Positions 24,355-33,365 of a DNA stretch of 64,000 nucleotides are shown here, one piece after another; the first letter of the stretch is position 1; each line of letters opens with the position of its first letter. The notes under the pieces were generated by a model, which did no database searches, was not told where the DNA came from, and saw nothing but the letters and a program-made list of their open reading frames with translations. The DNA is from Salinibaculum rarum (GTDB lineage: Archaea > Halobacteriota > Halobacteria > Halobacteriales > Haloarculaceae): assembly GCF_030505615.1 (NCBI RefSeq), contig NZ_CP129992.1:2852001-2916000 (forward strand), given 5' to 3'. The translations under genes and the position numbers were made by a program.

Positions 24355-26049
24355 ATGTCCAGACGGACCGACGGCCTGGTACCCACAGACCTCCAGATTA
24401 TCGCGCGGGAAATTGGCTCGCTCCTGTTGATGGAAGCCGGACTCATGACGGTCACGGCCGTCATTGCACTCGGATTTCAGGAGTTCCATGCCGCGCTCGC
24501 GTGTTTGATTGCGGGTGGTCTAACTGCCGGTGTCGGTGGCCTCGCCAACCGCGCGTTCACCGACGCCCCGACGCCGAAGATGAAACACGGGATGGTCATC
24601 GCTGCTGGTGGGTGGCTCATGGTCGCGACGTTCAGTGCGCTTCCCTTTCTGTTGACCGCCTGGCTGACACCACCGGCCGTCATGGACACGTTCGTGCCTG
24701 CTGGCACAGACACGAGCGCGTGGGAACCGATCAAGGTCGGCACCACCACGACGCTGTCCAGTCTCGGGTACTTCCGTGACCCGCTGCACGCCTTCTTCGA
24801 GAGCATGAGCGGCTGGACCGGGAGTGGCCTGACCATGGCCATCCACGAGCCCACGCTGCCACGGACGATTCAGTGGTGGCGGTCGTTCATCCAGTGGGTC
24901 GGCGGCGTCGGTGTCATCGTCCTGACGGTTTCTATCCTCACCCGTCCCGGAAGCGGGAGTTACGCGCTCTATCAGAGCGAGGCGCGTGAGGAGAAAATCC
25001 ATCCGAGCGTCGTCTCGACAGTGCGGACAGTCTGGAAACTCGTCGTCGGCTACACCGCGCTGGCGTTTGTCCTGCTGTTTAGCGCGATAGTCGCAAGCGA
25101 CAGTGCCTACGCCGAGTCGCTGTCGCTGGGGGACGTGGCCTGGCAGGCGCTCAACCACGCGATGACTGGTCTTACGACCGGCGGATTCTCTGTCACGGAC
25201 AACTCGATTGCGACGTACAACTCACCGCTGGTCGAGACAGTCCTCCTCCCGATTATGATTCTGGGCGCTATCGCGTTTCCTGTCCACTATGTCATTCTCC
25301 AGGAGCGGAACGTGAGTGAACTGGTCTCGGACCTCCAGACACGCTGGCTGTTAGTGCTCCTCGCAGCAGGTGTCCTCGTCCTCTCGGCTCAGAACGTGTT
25401 GTCGGTCTCCGCAGCGTCCGATGCGTTTGCAACCCAGTCGTTTCTGCCGTTTTCGATACCGTCGCTGGGCGGGCCGGAACTTGACGCAATCCGGGATTCG
25501 ACGTTCCAGTGGGTCAGCGCGCTGAGTTGTACCGGCTTCCAGTCTGCCCCCATCGGGCGCTGGCTCGCCGGCGGGAAGGTGATGCTCACCGGAGCGATGG
25601 TGCTCGGCGGCGCTGCCGGGTCGACCGTGGGCGGTATCAAAGTCATCCGCGGGTACACGATTGTCCGTGGCATCATCTGGCAGTTCTCCCGTGTGTTCCT
25701 GCCAAAAAGCGCCGTCGTCACCGCCAGAATCGGTGACCGCACGCTCGACCGTGAGGGGATGGAACGGGAGTTCAGTGAGGCCGCCATCGTCACGCTCCTG
25801 TGGTTGCTCATCCTCGTCACCGGTAGTATCGTGCTCGTCAACGTCGCCGGTCCCGACTTCAGCTACGCTGACGCGCTGTTCGAAGTCGCCAGCGCACAGG
25901 GCAACGTCGGGCTCTCCTCGGGGATCACCGGGCCGACGATGTCGCCCCTGGCCGAAGGGATGTTCATCCTGAACATGTGGATCGGCCGGCTGGAGATTAT
26001 TCCCGTGCTCGTGTTCATCCGAGCGGCAATCGCCGGGCTAAACCCCTGA
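24355..26049 (+). CDS. trkH: TrkH-family potassium transporter membrane subunit
   Basis: A 564-residue protein with the four repeated M1-P-M2 units of TrkH/KtrB. Pore loops contain the short selectivity segments, for example ESMSGWTGSGLTM, MTGLTTGGFSV, SALSCTGFQSAP and ASAQGNVGLSSG, each with the conserved Gly at the filter. The conserved GGVGVIVL after the first pore region and GGAAGSTVGGIKVIR before the late helix are present. It forms the K+ pathway through the cytoplasmic membrane, partnered by the adjacent trkA product. Length is normal or slightly long for the family. Start ATG 24355. Confidence 0.92.
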   Translation: MSRRTDGLVPTDLQIIAREIGSLLLMEAGLMTVTAVIALGFQEFHAALACLIAGGLTAGVGGLANRAFTDAPTPKMKHGMVIAAGGWLMVATFSALPFLLTAWLTPPAVMDTFVPAGTDTSAWEPIKVGTTTTLSSLGYFRDPLHAFFESMSGWTGSGLTMAIHEPTLPRTIQWWRSFIQWVGGVGVIVLTVSILTRPGSGSYALYQSEAREEKIHPSVVSTVRTVWKLVVGYTALAFVLLFSAIVASDSAYAESLSLGDVAWQALNHAMTGLTTGGFSVTDNSIATYNSPLVETVLLPIMILGAIAFPVHYVILQERNVSELVSDLQTRWLLVLLAAGVLVLSAQNVLSVSAASDAFATQSFLPFSIPSLGGPELDAIRDSTFQWVSALSCTGFQSAPIGRWLAGGKVMLTGAMVLGGAAGSTVGGIKVIRGYTIVRGIIWQFSRVFLPKSAVVTARIGDRTLDREGMEREFSEAAIVTLLWLLILVTGSIVLVNVAGPDFSYADALFEVASAQGNVGLSSGITGPTMSPLAEGMFILNMWIGRLEIIPVLVFIRAAIAGLNP

Positions 26050-26090
26050 TGGCTCGGCAAACACTGCAGCGGATGTGTTCGAAGTGGTAG

Positions 26091-26447
26091 TCAGTCCTCC
26101 TCGACTCTTGCCTCGCCGATAAACGACCAGTGGGTTCGTGTGTCGCCATCTGGTTGTGGTTCCTTGGTGACGTGGTAGAGGAAGGGGCCGTGGGGGCAGT
26201 TCTCACAGCCCTCGTTACAGTGGACCTGTTTCACGACTTCCGTGTACCCATCGTGTTCGGTGACTCGAAGGATGTCGTCGCCTGGTTCTGGCTCGACGGG
26301 GAACTCGGACTCCTCGTGGAACTGCAGCAGTTCTCGGGCATGGACGATTGTTTTGCGGAGTTCGTCGGGTGACAGCCCCGCCAAATCCGACACGAGCTGG
26401 TCAGGCAGGCCCTCCGGTGGCGTCGGTCCATTCGAGGAATCGGTCAT
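26091..26447 (-). CDS. Conserved haloarchaeal protein with C-x3-C-x2-C motif
   Basis: A 118-residue acidic protein starting at ATG 26447 (MTDSSNGPTPPEGLPDQLV). A helical N-terminal part (LVSDLAGLSPDELRKTIVHA) precedes a small domain with VHCNEGCENCPHGPFLYHV, a cluster of three Cys and a His able to bind metal, followed by a Trp-rich strand THWSFIGEARV. The HGPFLYHV pattern is reminiscent of DUF6788-type domains, which also have a Cys cluster before HGPYWY, but the match is partial. Function unknown. GTG codons further upstream are possible starts but lack support. Confidence 0.65.
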   Translation of the reverse strand: MTDSSNGPTPPEGLPDQLVSDLAGLSPDELRKTIVHARELLQFHEESEFPVEPEPGDDILRVTEHDGYTEVVKQVHCNEGCENCPHGPFLYHVTKEPQPDGDTRTHWSFIGEARVEED

Positions 26448-26583
26448 AGATACGAGTTCTGTCTGAACGCACATAACTCGTTTGCGGGGATGGCTGAGTG
26501 AACTGCAGGGTCGTGAGCCAGGTGGGGTACCTGTGTCGGGAGACGCCGCACGCAATGGGACACCTGGGCCGACATTCGCAGTA

Positions 26584-27600
26584 TTAGTCCTCGTCTTCGG
26601 ACAGATTGAGTTCCGCGACGAGGCGTGCGGTGATGATCTGTTCGAGCATATCGAGCAACTGCGCGTCGTCGGACGTGTAGTCCGCGACGATGCCGAGTGG
26701 GATTTCCCCGCCGGCGACATCGTGATGACCGCCGCCACTCCCGACGTCTTCGAACGCCTCGCTCAGGACGTCCCCGACGTGGACTCGCGGGTCGGGCGAC
26801 CGGGCACTGATGTGGACGGCGCCGTCGACGATTCCAAACACGATTGCGGTTTGGACGCCCTCGAGTCGCACGAGATAGTCGACGGCCTGAGGGAGTGCGT
26901 CCCGTTCGCTCGTGCGGCCGACATGCGAGAGGAGTGTCGCGTCGATCGAGCGCCGGTTGTCGATTGCGGATGAGATGGCGTCGAGAGTTCCCCCGGTAAT
27001 CGACGGCGTCGAGAGCTGTCGGAGGATGTCCTGGTCCGCGTAGTCGTGGAGTTGTCCCGCCGCCTCATACTCAGCAGGGGTGGCTCCGCGGAGGAAATCG
27101 AGGGTATCCGACCGGATGGCAAAGAGGAGTGCTGTCGCGAGGTCCGTATCGAGTTCGATGTCGAGGGCCCGGACGTACTCTGTCAGAATCGTCGCGGCGG
27201 CCCCCACCTCTTCACGATGGTCGATGAACCGGGCCTCGATGTCTTCGGCGGGGTGGTGGTCGATCACGATATCGACGTCCGTGTCCGGGGGCACCCGGTT
27301 GTTCTCGCCCGGAATCGAGTGGTCGACAAAGGCAAGCAAGGAGTTCGGGTGGCGGTCCTGGAGCGAGTCGGGTTCGAACGGCTGGAGGTCGATATCGAGT
27401 AGGTTGACAAACGCCCGGTTTTGCTGGTGGGAGATGTCGCCGCTGTAGAGTATCTGCCGGTCGTCGATGCCCGCCGCCGCCGCTATCCGACCCAGCGCGA
27501 GTGCGCTCGCGAGACAGTCCGGGTCGGGATTGTTGTGACAGACGATGTTTATCTCGTTTCCCTCACCGAGAAGTTCGTCAAGTTGTTGCGGCGAACTCAT
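26584..27600 (-). CDS. DHH-family phosphoesterase (NrnA/RecJ-like)
   Basis: A 338-residue DHH/DHHA1 protein. Metal-binding motifs are visible in order: HNNPDPDCLASALALG (motif I), AFVDHSIPGENN (motif II), IVIDHHPAED (DHH, motif III), and the late DHHA1 motif GSGGGHHDVAGGEIP that binds substrate. The composition matches oligoribonuclease/pAp phosphatase (NrnA) type enzymes, which degrade 2-5 nt RNAs or dephosphorylate 3'-phosphoadenosine 5'-phosphate; other DHH members hydrolyse cyclic di-AMP, so the substrate is uncertain. It is cytoplasmic. The start ATG 27600 is flanked by a 417-bp gap before the sensor kinase. Confidence 0.85.
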   Translation of the reverse strand: MSSPQQLDELLGEGNEINIVCHNNPDPDCLASALALGRIAAAAGIDDRQILYSGDISHQQNRAFVNLLDIDLQPFEPDSLQDRHPNSLLAFVDHSIPGENNRVPPDTDVDIVIDHHPAEDIEARFIDHREEVGAAATILTEYVRALDIELDTDLATALLFAIRSDTLDFLRGATPAEYEAAGQLHDYADQDILRQLSTPSITGGTLDAISSAIDNRRSIDATLLSHVGRTSERDALPQAVDYLVRLEGVQTAIVFGIVDGAVHISARSPDPRVHVGDVLSEAFEDVGSGGGHHDVAGGEIPLGIVADYTSDDAQLLDMLEQIITARLVAELNLSEDED

Positions 27601-28017
27601 TCGCTGTGACCTACGCTCTCTAGACAGTTAGGCGTACAGGCCCCAGGTCAAACGACGCGTGGACGCGGGATTTTGAGACTGTACCGCGTGTGTCACGAAG
27701 CCGGAGACTGTGGCCGCCTCGCGACTGAAAGATAGCGTGCTGGGGCGAGAGATTTCGAACACGGGATAGGCCAGCAGATGGGTCCGGAAGGCCGGCGGAT
27801 TCGTGCTGGGACACCGACAGGGGTGGCACTGCCAAGAGAGGTATCGGAATCTCTTTGAACTGACAGAGCAAAGATAAAATCATCGTTAGACAGACTCCGC
27901 AACAGCGCATACGTCACGCGGTATGGCGGGCGTGTTCAGAGGAATGCTACTGACCCGGCCGGCGGCAGTCTCGGCGCCGGAGGGCAGACCAAACCACCAC
28001 GGAAGACACCGCTGACA
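27601..28017. other. Intergenic region, no gene seen
   Basis: 417 bp between two divergent genes. No frame shows coding character. An AT-rich AAAGATAAAATCATCG at about 27870-27885 is the only promoter-like element; it could serve a transcript toward the kinase gene with a long leader. No tRNA or repeat found. Confidence 0.4.
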
Positions 28018-30201
28018 ATGACTCCGAAAGAGGTGCCTGACTCAGAGAACCGGGTGCTCCCGCTCGTTGCCGATTCAGCCAACCGGCAGTTGCTCGCCGA
28101 GTGGCTCGACGACCACCCAGCGTACGAAGCCGTAGAGTTGGCGGAGAGTCTCGACGCTACCGAGTTCGACGTGTGCATCATCGATAAAGGCGCCTTCGAA
28201 CAGCGTCTCGATGCACTCCGAGCAAAGAAAAGGGCGGCCGACCCGGTTTTGCTCCCGTATCTGCTCTTGCTTCCGGAGTCCGGACGGGACATCATCGACT
28301 CGGATGCTGGCGAACTTGCGGACAACGTGATTACGGAGACGATCGACGAAATCGTCTCGTTGCCGATTCAGCAGACCGAACTCCACTGGCGACTGTCAGC
28401 GTTGCTCCGTCTCCGGAAGCAATCGGTCACGCTACGAACGCGAGAGCAGGAACTCGAACGGCAGGTCGACCTGTTCGCGAAGGCCCAGGATATTGCGAAC
28501 GTCGGCGTCTGGGAGTACGATGTCGATACCGAAACGGGATGGTGGTCAGAAGAGGCGACTCGCATACACGCGCTCCCCGAAGACACGGAGATGTCGCCAG
28601 AGATTAGCCTCAAGCATTACCACCCCGAAGACCGGCCGATTATCGAGGAGACGTTCGAGGCGGCTGTCGAGGAGGGCGAACCCTACGACGTCGAAGTCAG
28701 ACTTATCGATGCGGACGGCAACCACCGGTGGGTTCGAACGCGTGGTGAACCACAGTACAAAGACGGGGAACTGACCCGCATCCGCGGGACGATTCAGGAC
28801 ATCACCGACCGCAAAGAGCGTGAACGCGAACTCAGGCGCATCAAGCAGGCGGTCGAATCCGCTGGCCACGCGATTTTCATTACCGAACCCGACGGGACAA
28901 TCGAGTACGTCAATCCAGCCTTCGAGAAGTTGACCGGATTCAGCCAGGCCGAAGCCGTGGGGAAGACCCCACACATGTTGAACTCCGGCGAGATGCCGGA
29001 CGAGTATTTCGAGAGACTCTGGGAGAGCCTGGAGGCAGGAGAGATATGGAGAAGCGAAATCGTCGACCGCCGGAAAAACGGCGAACTGTACACCGCGATG
29101 CAGACAATCGCGCCGGTGACAGACGGTGACGACATCCACGCGTTCGTGGCAATCCAGGAGGACATCACCGAGCGCAAGGAAAATCAGAAGGCACTCAGGC
29201 GACGGCGGAAGGCAATCGACGATGCACCGGTCGGCATCACTGTCACCGACCCCGACCAGGAAGACAATCCGCTGATTTACGTCAACGATGCGTTCGTGGA
29301 GATGACGGGCTACCCACGCGAGGAAGTCCACGGGCGGAACTGCCGATTCCTCCAGGGCGAGAACACGGACCCGGAGAAAGTCGCTACCCTCAGGGGGGCA
29401 ATCGACAACGAAGAGCCGGTCTCGGTCGAACTCCGGAACTATCGAAAGGATGGAACGGAGTTCTGGAACCACCTCGAAATCGCCCCGGTACGGAATGATG
29501 ACGGAGAGATTATCAACTACGTCGGATTCCAGCAGGACGTGACCGGCCGAAAACAACGCCAGGCACAGCTAAAAGTCCTCGATAGGGTGTTGCGCCACAA
29601 TCTTCGAAACGACATAAACGTCATCCAGGGGCGAGCCGAGACGATTCAGGTCACTGCATCGGGTGAGATTGCGGAGGGTGCACGCAAAATCATCGAGAAG
29701 AGCGACGAACTGCTCAAACTGGCCGAAAAGGAACGAGAGATAACGGAACTGTTGCGTGAGGAACCGACGCTTACAGACATCAATCTCGGAGACTGTCTCG
29801 AAACCGTCGTGTCGGCCGTGGAATCGGACTACCCGGACGCAACTGTCACCGTTGACTGTCCCGAGGGAGTCGTCGTGCAGGCGACCGAAAAATCCGGACA
29901 GGCGATACGGGAACTCATCGAGAACGGAATCGTGCACAACGACTCGCCCGCCCCCGAGGTCAGCGTCACTGTGACGGATGCCGACGAAGCCGTTCGCATC
30001 GAAATCGCCGATACCGGATGTCGGATGCCGGAGATGGAGCGGAACGTGTTAGCAAACGAGGCCGAAGAAACACCGCTGTATCATGGAAGCGGTCTCGGAT
30101 TGTGGCTGGTCAGTCTGATCATCTCGCGGTCAGAGGGGATCATCACGGTCGAGGAGAATTCGCCAACTGGCAACATCGTCACCATAGAACTGCGACGGTG
30201 A
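28018..30201 (+). CDS. LOV/PAS sensor histidine kinase
   Basis: A 727-residue soluble kinase. Residues about 10-135 look like a degenerate receiver-type domain (VADSANRQLLAEWLDDHPAY). Then come PAS 1 (155-265), PAS 2 (275-385), a LOV-type PAS (395-512), an H-box (VLRHNLRNDINVIQGRA, His 527) and an ATPase domain with the N box ELIENGIVHND, ADTG and HGSGLGLWLV. The third PAS has the LOV signature GRNCRFLQGENTD with the photoactive-type Cys 442, plus the flavin-contacting Asn and Gln in RNYRKDGTEFWNHLE and NYVGFQQDVT, so blue-light or redox sensing through FMN is expected. No membrane helix is visible. No response regulator is adjacent. Confidence 0.88.
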   Translation: MTPKEVPDSENRVLPLVADSANRQLLAEWLDDHPAYEAVELAESLDATEFDVCIIDKGAFEQRLDALRAKKRAADPVLLPYLLLLPESGRDIIDSDAGELADNVITETIDEIVSLPIQQTELHWRLSALLRLRKQSVTLRTREQELERQVDLFAKAQDIANVGVWEYDVDTETGWWSEEATRIHALPEDTEMSPEISLKHYHPEDRPIIEETFEAAVEEGEPYDVEVRLIDADGNHRWVRTRGEPQYKDGELTRIRGTIQDITDRKERERELRRIKQAVESAGHAIFITEPDGTIEYVNPAFEKLTGFSQAEAVGKTPHMLNSGEMPDEYFERLWESLEAGEIWRSEIVDRRKNGELYTAMQTIAPVTDGDDIHAFVAIQEDITERKENQKALRRRRKAIDDAPVGITVTDPDQEDNPLIYVNDAFVEMTGYPREEVHGRNCRFLQGENTDPEKVATLRGAIDNEEPVSVELRNYRKDGTEFWNHLEIAPVRNDDGEIINYVGFQQDVTGRKQRQAQLKVLDRVLRHNLRNDINVIQGRAETIQVTASGEIAEGARKIIEKSDELLKLAEKEREITELLREEPTLTDINLGDCLETVVSAVESDYPDATVTVDCPEGVVVQATEKSGQAIRELIENGIVHNDSPAPEVSVTVTDADEAVRIEIADTGCRMPEMERNVLANEAEETPLYHGSGLGLWLVSLIISRSEGIITVEENSPTGNIVTIELRR

Positions 30202-30259
30202 CAGTTTCGGCACTCTCAGGCGAAAGCGGGCCGTCTGCGCGGTCACCTGACGCGAAGGC

Positions 30260-30793
30260 TTATCGGAGAGACCGCTCCATGTGGTACAGCGATTCCTCCG
30301 AAACCCGCTCGAAGCCAACGCGGCGATAGAGATTGATAGCAATGTTGTTGTGTCGCTCGACGGTCAGCCAGATGGTCTCGATGTCGTGAGCGTGGGCGTA
30401 TCCCAGCAGACACTCCATGAGTCCGGACCCGATGTGGACCTTCTGATAGTCAGACCGGATGAAAATGACCAGTTCCCACTTCTCGTCTTCCATCGGCACG
30501 ATTGCCGCGTGACCGACGACCACGTCGTCGTGCCAGGCAACGAGATTCACGCCCTCCTCGATCAGCGTTTCCAGCCACGAGACGACGCGAGGGTGAGTCC
30601 GCGGTGGGAGCCCCTGGGCCCTGTCGTACGTGTCCATCTTCTCGTACATCGTCACCAGCTCGTCTATGTCATCGTCGTACAGCCGAATGTCTATCTCGCG
30701 ACCGAGTTCGTCGGTCATCGAGTGGGGCGGCTGTGGGCACTGGTCGGCCGGAAGTGGCCCATCGCTGTTGTCTCCGGAGGTCTCTGAGTTCAT
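30260..30793 (-). CDS. GNAT-family N-acetyltransferase
   Basis: A 177-residue acetyltransferase. The GNAT fold is visible from about residue 40: RLYDDDIDELVTMYEKMD, the acetyl-CoA pyrophosphate loop RSDYQKVHIGSGLMECLLG, and the motif B end ERHNNIAINLYRRVGFERV. The start is set at ATG 30793 (MNSETSGDNSDGPLP); a second ATG (MTDELGREID) 25 codons later could also serve, as the first residues are probably disordered. The substrate cannot be read from sequence; some GNATs near Htr genes modify proteins. It is divergent from the soluble transducer gene over a 264-bp spacer and convergent with the LOV kinase. Confidence 0.85.
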   Translation of the reverse strand: MNSETSGDNSDGPLPADQCPQPPHSMTDELGREIDIRLYDDDIDELVTMYEKMDTYDRAQGLPPRTHPRVVSWLETLIEEGVNLVAWHDDVVVGHAAIVPMEDEKWELVIFIRSDYQKVHIGSGLMECLLGYAHAHDIETIWLTVERHNNIAINLYRRVGFERVSEESLYHMERSLR

Positions 30794-31025
30794 TAGCGCG
30801 TACCAAGTGGACGCACGACGACAGGTCAAAAAGGTAATGGTGGGTCAATCTCTTGCATGCCCCGAGTTGACGCGCACCGTTGTAGCTGAGTTTCACGAAG
30901 TCCGGTTTCCGTCAGCGTATCAGCGACTCGGTTACGGACGGCTACTTGCCAGTATGGAAATCAGTGGCTCTGGCCCCATCAGCACGCTCCGAGATTCTGT
31001 CCGTCCCGTCGCCCCCGCAAAAAGA

Positions 31026-31033
31026 GTTAAATG
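31026..31033 (+). promoter_or_regulatory. TATA box of the soluble transducer gene
   Basis: GTTAAATG centred about 28 bases before ATG 31058. It overlaps the alternative ATG at 31031, which therefore cannot be the start of a leaderless transcript; this decides in favour of 31058. Confidence 0.5.
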
Positions 31034-31057
31034 TCTGTTAGACGAAATTTAGTTACA

Positions 31058-32455
31058 ATGTCAAATGAAAGTGCGAGTATGCAAGAAAATGTTGGGAGAG
31101 AGGAAACGACGGCGGGGATAGACGAGTCGGCACTCCCCTCAGAACACTTCGTCCTGGCCGACGAGTACCGGTCGCTGTCCGGCGTCGAGGCCAAAGTGAT
31201 GTTACAGGAACGGTCCAAGGAACTCGACGCAATCACGACCGCGGCGATGATGTTCAACGAACTGGACGAACCGGTCGAGCAACTCATCCAGGAGTACGTC
31301 GACGAGTTCCACCAATGGTTACAGTACCCCAAGGTGACCGAAGCGAGAATTTCCGTCGGGGACACGGTCGTCGAGTCCAGCGGATTCCACAGCACGAATC
31401 ATCCCCTCACCACCCAGGCCGAAACAGAAGACGGAACGGCAGTCTCTATTGAGCTTGTCTACACGGAAGAGCGCCCAGAGGAAGACGACGGCCCGTGGCT
31501 CGAAGAGGAACAGGACCTCATCGACACGATTGTCTCGTTCATCCAGGGATACGTAAATCAGTGGGAGAACAGAGAGCAAATCGAGGCCCAGCTCGACCAC
31601 CAGCGGGAAGTGGCACAGGAAGTCGAAAGCGGTGTCGAGGAAATCAAACAGACCTCGGACGACATCGCCGAAAAGTCCGAGGCCATCAGCGCGGGCGCGC
31701 AGAGTTCCGCAGAATCGACCCGAGAAGTCTCGAACGAAGTCGCCGATATGTCCGCGACCGTCGAGGAGATTGCCTCGACGGCGAGCGATGTCGCGGCGAC
31801 CAGCCAGGAGACGGAACGACTCGCAAAACAGGGTCGGGACGCAGCGACCGAAGCCATCGACGTGATGGAAGAGATTGACGCCTCGACGGAAGACGTCACA
31901 GCCGATATTTCGAGTCTACAGGACAACATCAACGAAATCGACGAAATCGTCGAAGTCATCAACGACATCGCGGAACAGACGAACATGCTCGCGCTGAACG
32001 CCTCCATCGAGGCCGCCCGGGCCGGCGAGGCCGGTGATGGATTCTCCGTCGTTGCCGACGAAGTGAAAGCACTGGCTGGGGAGTCCCAGGAACACGCCAG
32101 TGATATTGAATCGATGGTCAACAGCATCCAGACCGAAAGCGCCGACGCGGTGACGAGCCTCGAAGAGACGAACGAACGGGTCAGCCAGGGTATCGAGCAG
32201 GTCGAATCGGCGATGGAGACACTCCAGGAAATCGCCAGCTCTGTCGAACAGACGACAGGCGGCATCCAGGAACTCGCCGATGCGACCGACGACCAGGCTG
32301 CAAGCACCGAAGAAGTCGCAAGCATGATAGACGAAGTGAAAGAGGAAGCCGAGGAGGCCGCAGCGGCAATCCAGGAGGTCGCCGCGGCAAACGAGGAACA
32401 GGCCGCCAAAGTCTCCGAGATTCAGAAAACGGTCCGACAGTTGGGCCAGCAGTGA
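31058..32455 (+). CDS. Soluble halobacterial transducer (methyl-accepting chemotaxis protein)
   Basis: A 465-residue cytoplasmic transducer with no membrane helix. Residues about 35-175 form an input domain ([51 protein letters not shown]) of the type found in several haloarchaeal Htrs, ligand unknown. Residues about 180-465 are the coiled-coil signalling domain with the hairpin tip [20 protein letters not shown] and flanking Gln/Glu-rich heptads that carry the methylation sites. It passes signals to CheA through CheW for taxis. The chosen start follows a TATA-like box. Its neighbours, cheW and a second transducer, are on the opposite strand. Confidence 0.92.
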   Translation: MSNESASMQENVGREETTAGIDESALPSEHFVLADEYRSLSGVEAKVMLQERSKELDAITTAAMMFNELDEPVEQLIQEYVDEFHQWLQYPKVTEARISVGDTVVESSGFHSTNHPLTTQAETEDGTAVSIELVYTEERPEEDDGPWLEEEQDLIDTIVSFIQGYVNQWENREQIEAQLDHQREVAQEVESGVEEIKQTSDDIAEKSEAISAGAQSSAESTREVSNEVADMSATVEEIASTASDVAATSQETERLAKQGRDAATEAIDVMEEIDASTEDVTADISSLQDNINEIDEIVEVINDIAEQTNMLALNASIEAARAGEAGDGFSVVADEVKALAGESQEHASDIESMVNSIQTESADAVTSLEETNERVSQGIEQVESAMETLQEIASSVEQTTGGIQELADATDDQAASTEEVASMIDEVKEEAEEAAAAIQEVAAANEEQAAKVSEIQKTVRQLGQQ

Positions 32456-32657
32456 AGCCTTCGCCGCCAGGGATTGACCGCCGCGAGGTCCTGCCGTCCT
32501 CGCGAGTCGATGCCTGGTGAGAATTTCCCATCATCGAGAACCGTACTCCGCTGGCCCGTGTCCCGAGACTGGCTGTCGCTGCAAGGCTGACAGCATCGTC
32601 AAAACAGGATTCCACCGGCAAACACGACCAGTCAGGCGAACGGTCAGGGACAGTGAC

Positions 32658-32768
32658 TTACGCCCAGTCGGGCAACACGACGACACTATCCGACTGTATC
32701 CATTCGCCGTCTGCGCCACTCGATAGTTTTGCGAACTCACCGTTTTCCTCGTACGCTATCTGCTTCAT
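32658..32768 (-). CDS. 36-residue acidic protein (DUF7331-like)
   Basis: Read directly: MKQIAYEENGEFAKLSSGAD followed by GEWIQSDSVVVLPDWA and TAA at 32658. The YEENGEFAKLSS... WIQSD pattern resembles the very small DUF7331-type proteins common in haloarchaea. A strong TATA-like AATATTATACC lies about 25 bases upstream on the same strand (about 32789-32799), supporting a leaderless start at 32768. Function unknown. It lies downstream of cheW in the same direction, with its own promoter, in the 480-bp gap between the soluble transducer and cheW; the rest of that gap shows nothing else recognisable. Confidence 0.6.
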   Translation of the reverse strand: MKQIAYEENGEFAKLSSGADGEWIQSDSVVVLPDWA

Positions 32769-32936
32769 TGCTACTCGATTGTGAGAGGGGTATAATATTA
32801 GTTTCTACACCAAACTAGTTTGTGAGAGTCCCGCAGTGTCCCAGCAGACCTATGATGACACCGACGAGTCACGAGCCGATAGCCCGGTCTATCCAGTGTC
32901 GTGGAATCTGAAAAACGGAAAATTGACCGCAGTCGC

Positions 32937-33365
32937 TCAGATCGAGACTGACTCGTTGACCGCCTCGGCGTCGACCCAGATGACGAACTCCTCACCGTCG
33001 CTGATGAGTCCGCTAATGTACGCGCTGTCGGGTCCCGAATCGATGTCGGCGTCGTCGAGTCCGCTGACGCGGTTGACCCGGTCGACGAGCCACCCGATTC
33101 GTTCGTCGCTGTCGAGGATGATGACCTGCTGACTGGTCTTGTCCGAGTGGACGCTGAGCACGGTCGTCAGGTCCAGTATCGTCGTCGTCTCGCCACGCAG
33201 GTCCATCACGCCCGCGACGCCCGGTGACGTGTTCGGCAGGGTCGTGATTTCCTCGGCTCTGACGATTTCCTCGATGCGGTCGATACCGAGACAGTACTGC
33301 TCGTCCCCGAGCGTGAACTCGAGGACCTGCTCGGGAACCGACGGGACTGCAACAGCGGCCGTCAT
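32937..33365 (-). CDS. cheW: CheW chemotaxis coupling protein
   Basis: A 142-residue CheW domain: [21 protein letters not shown], the conserved [24 protein letters not shown] stretch (described in parts: Pro-Asn-Thr then GVMDLRG), and [12 protein letters not shown]. CheW bridges transducers and the kinase CheA in membrane or cytoplasmic arrays. The ATG at 33365 overlaps the stop of the upstream membrane transducer by four bases (TCAT on the plus strand), so the two are translated together, suggesting a dedicated coupling protein for this transducer. No cheA, cheB or cheR is present in the window. Confidence 0.93.
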   Translation of the reverse strand: MTAAVAVPSVPEQVLEFTLGDEQYCLGIDRIEEIVRAEEITTLPNTSPGVAGVMDLRGETTTILDLTTVLSVHSDKTSQQVIILDSDERIGWLVDRVNRVSGLDDADIDSGPDSAYISGLISDGEEFVIWVDAEAVNESVSI

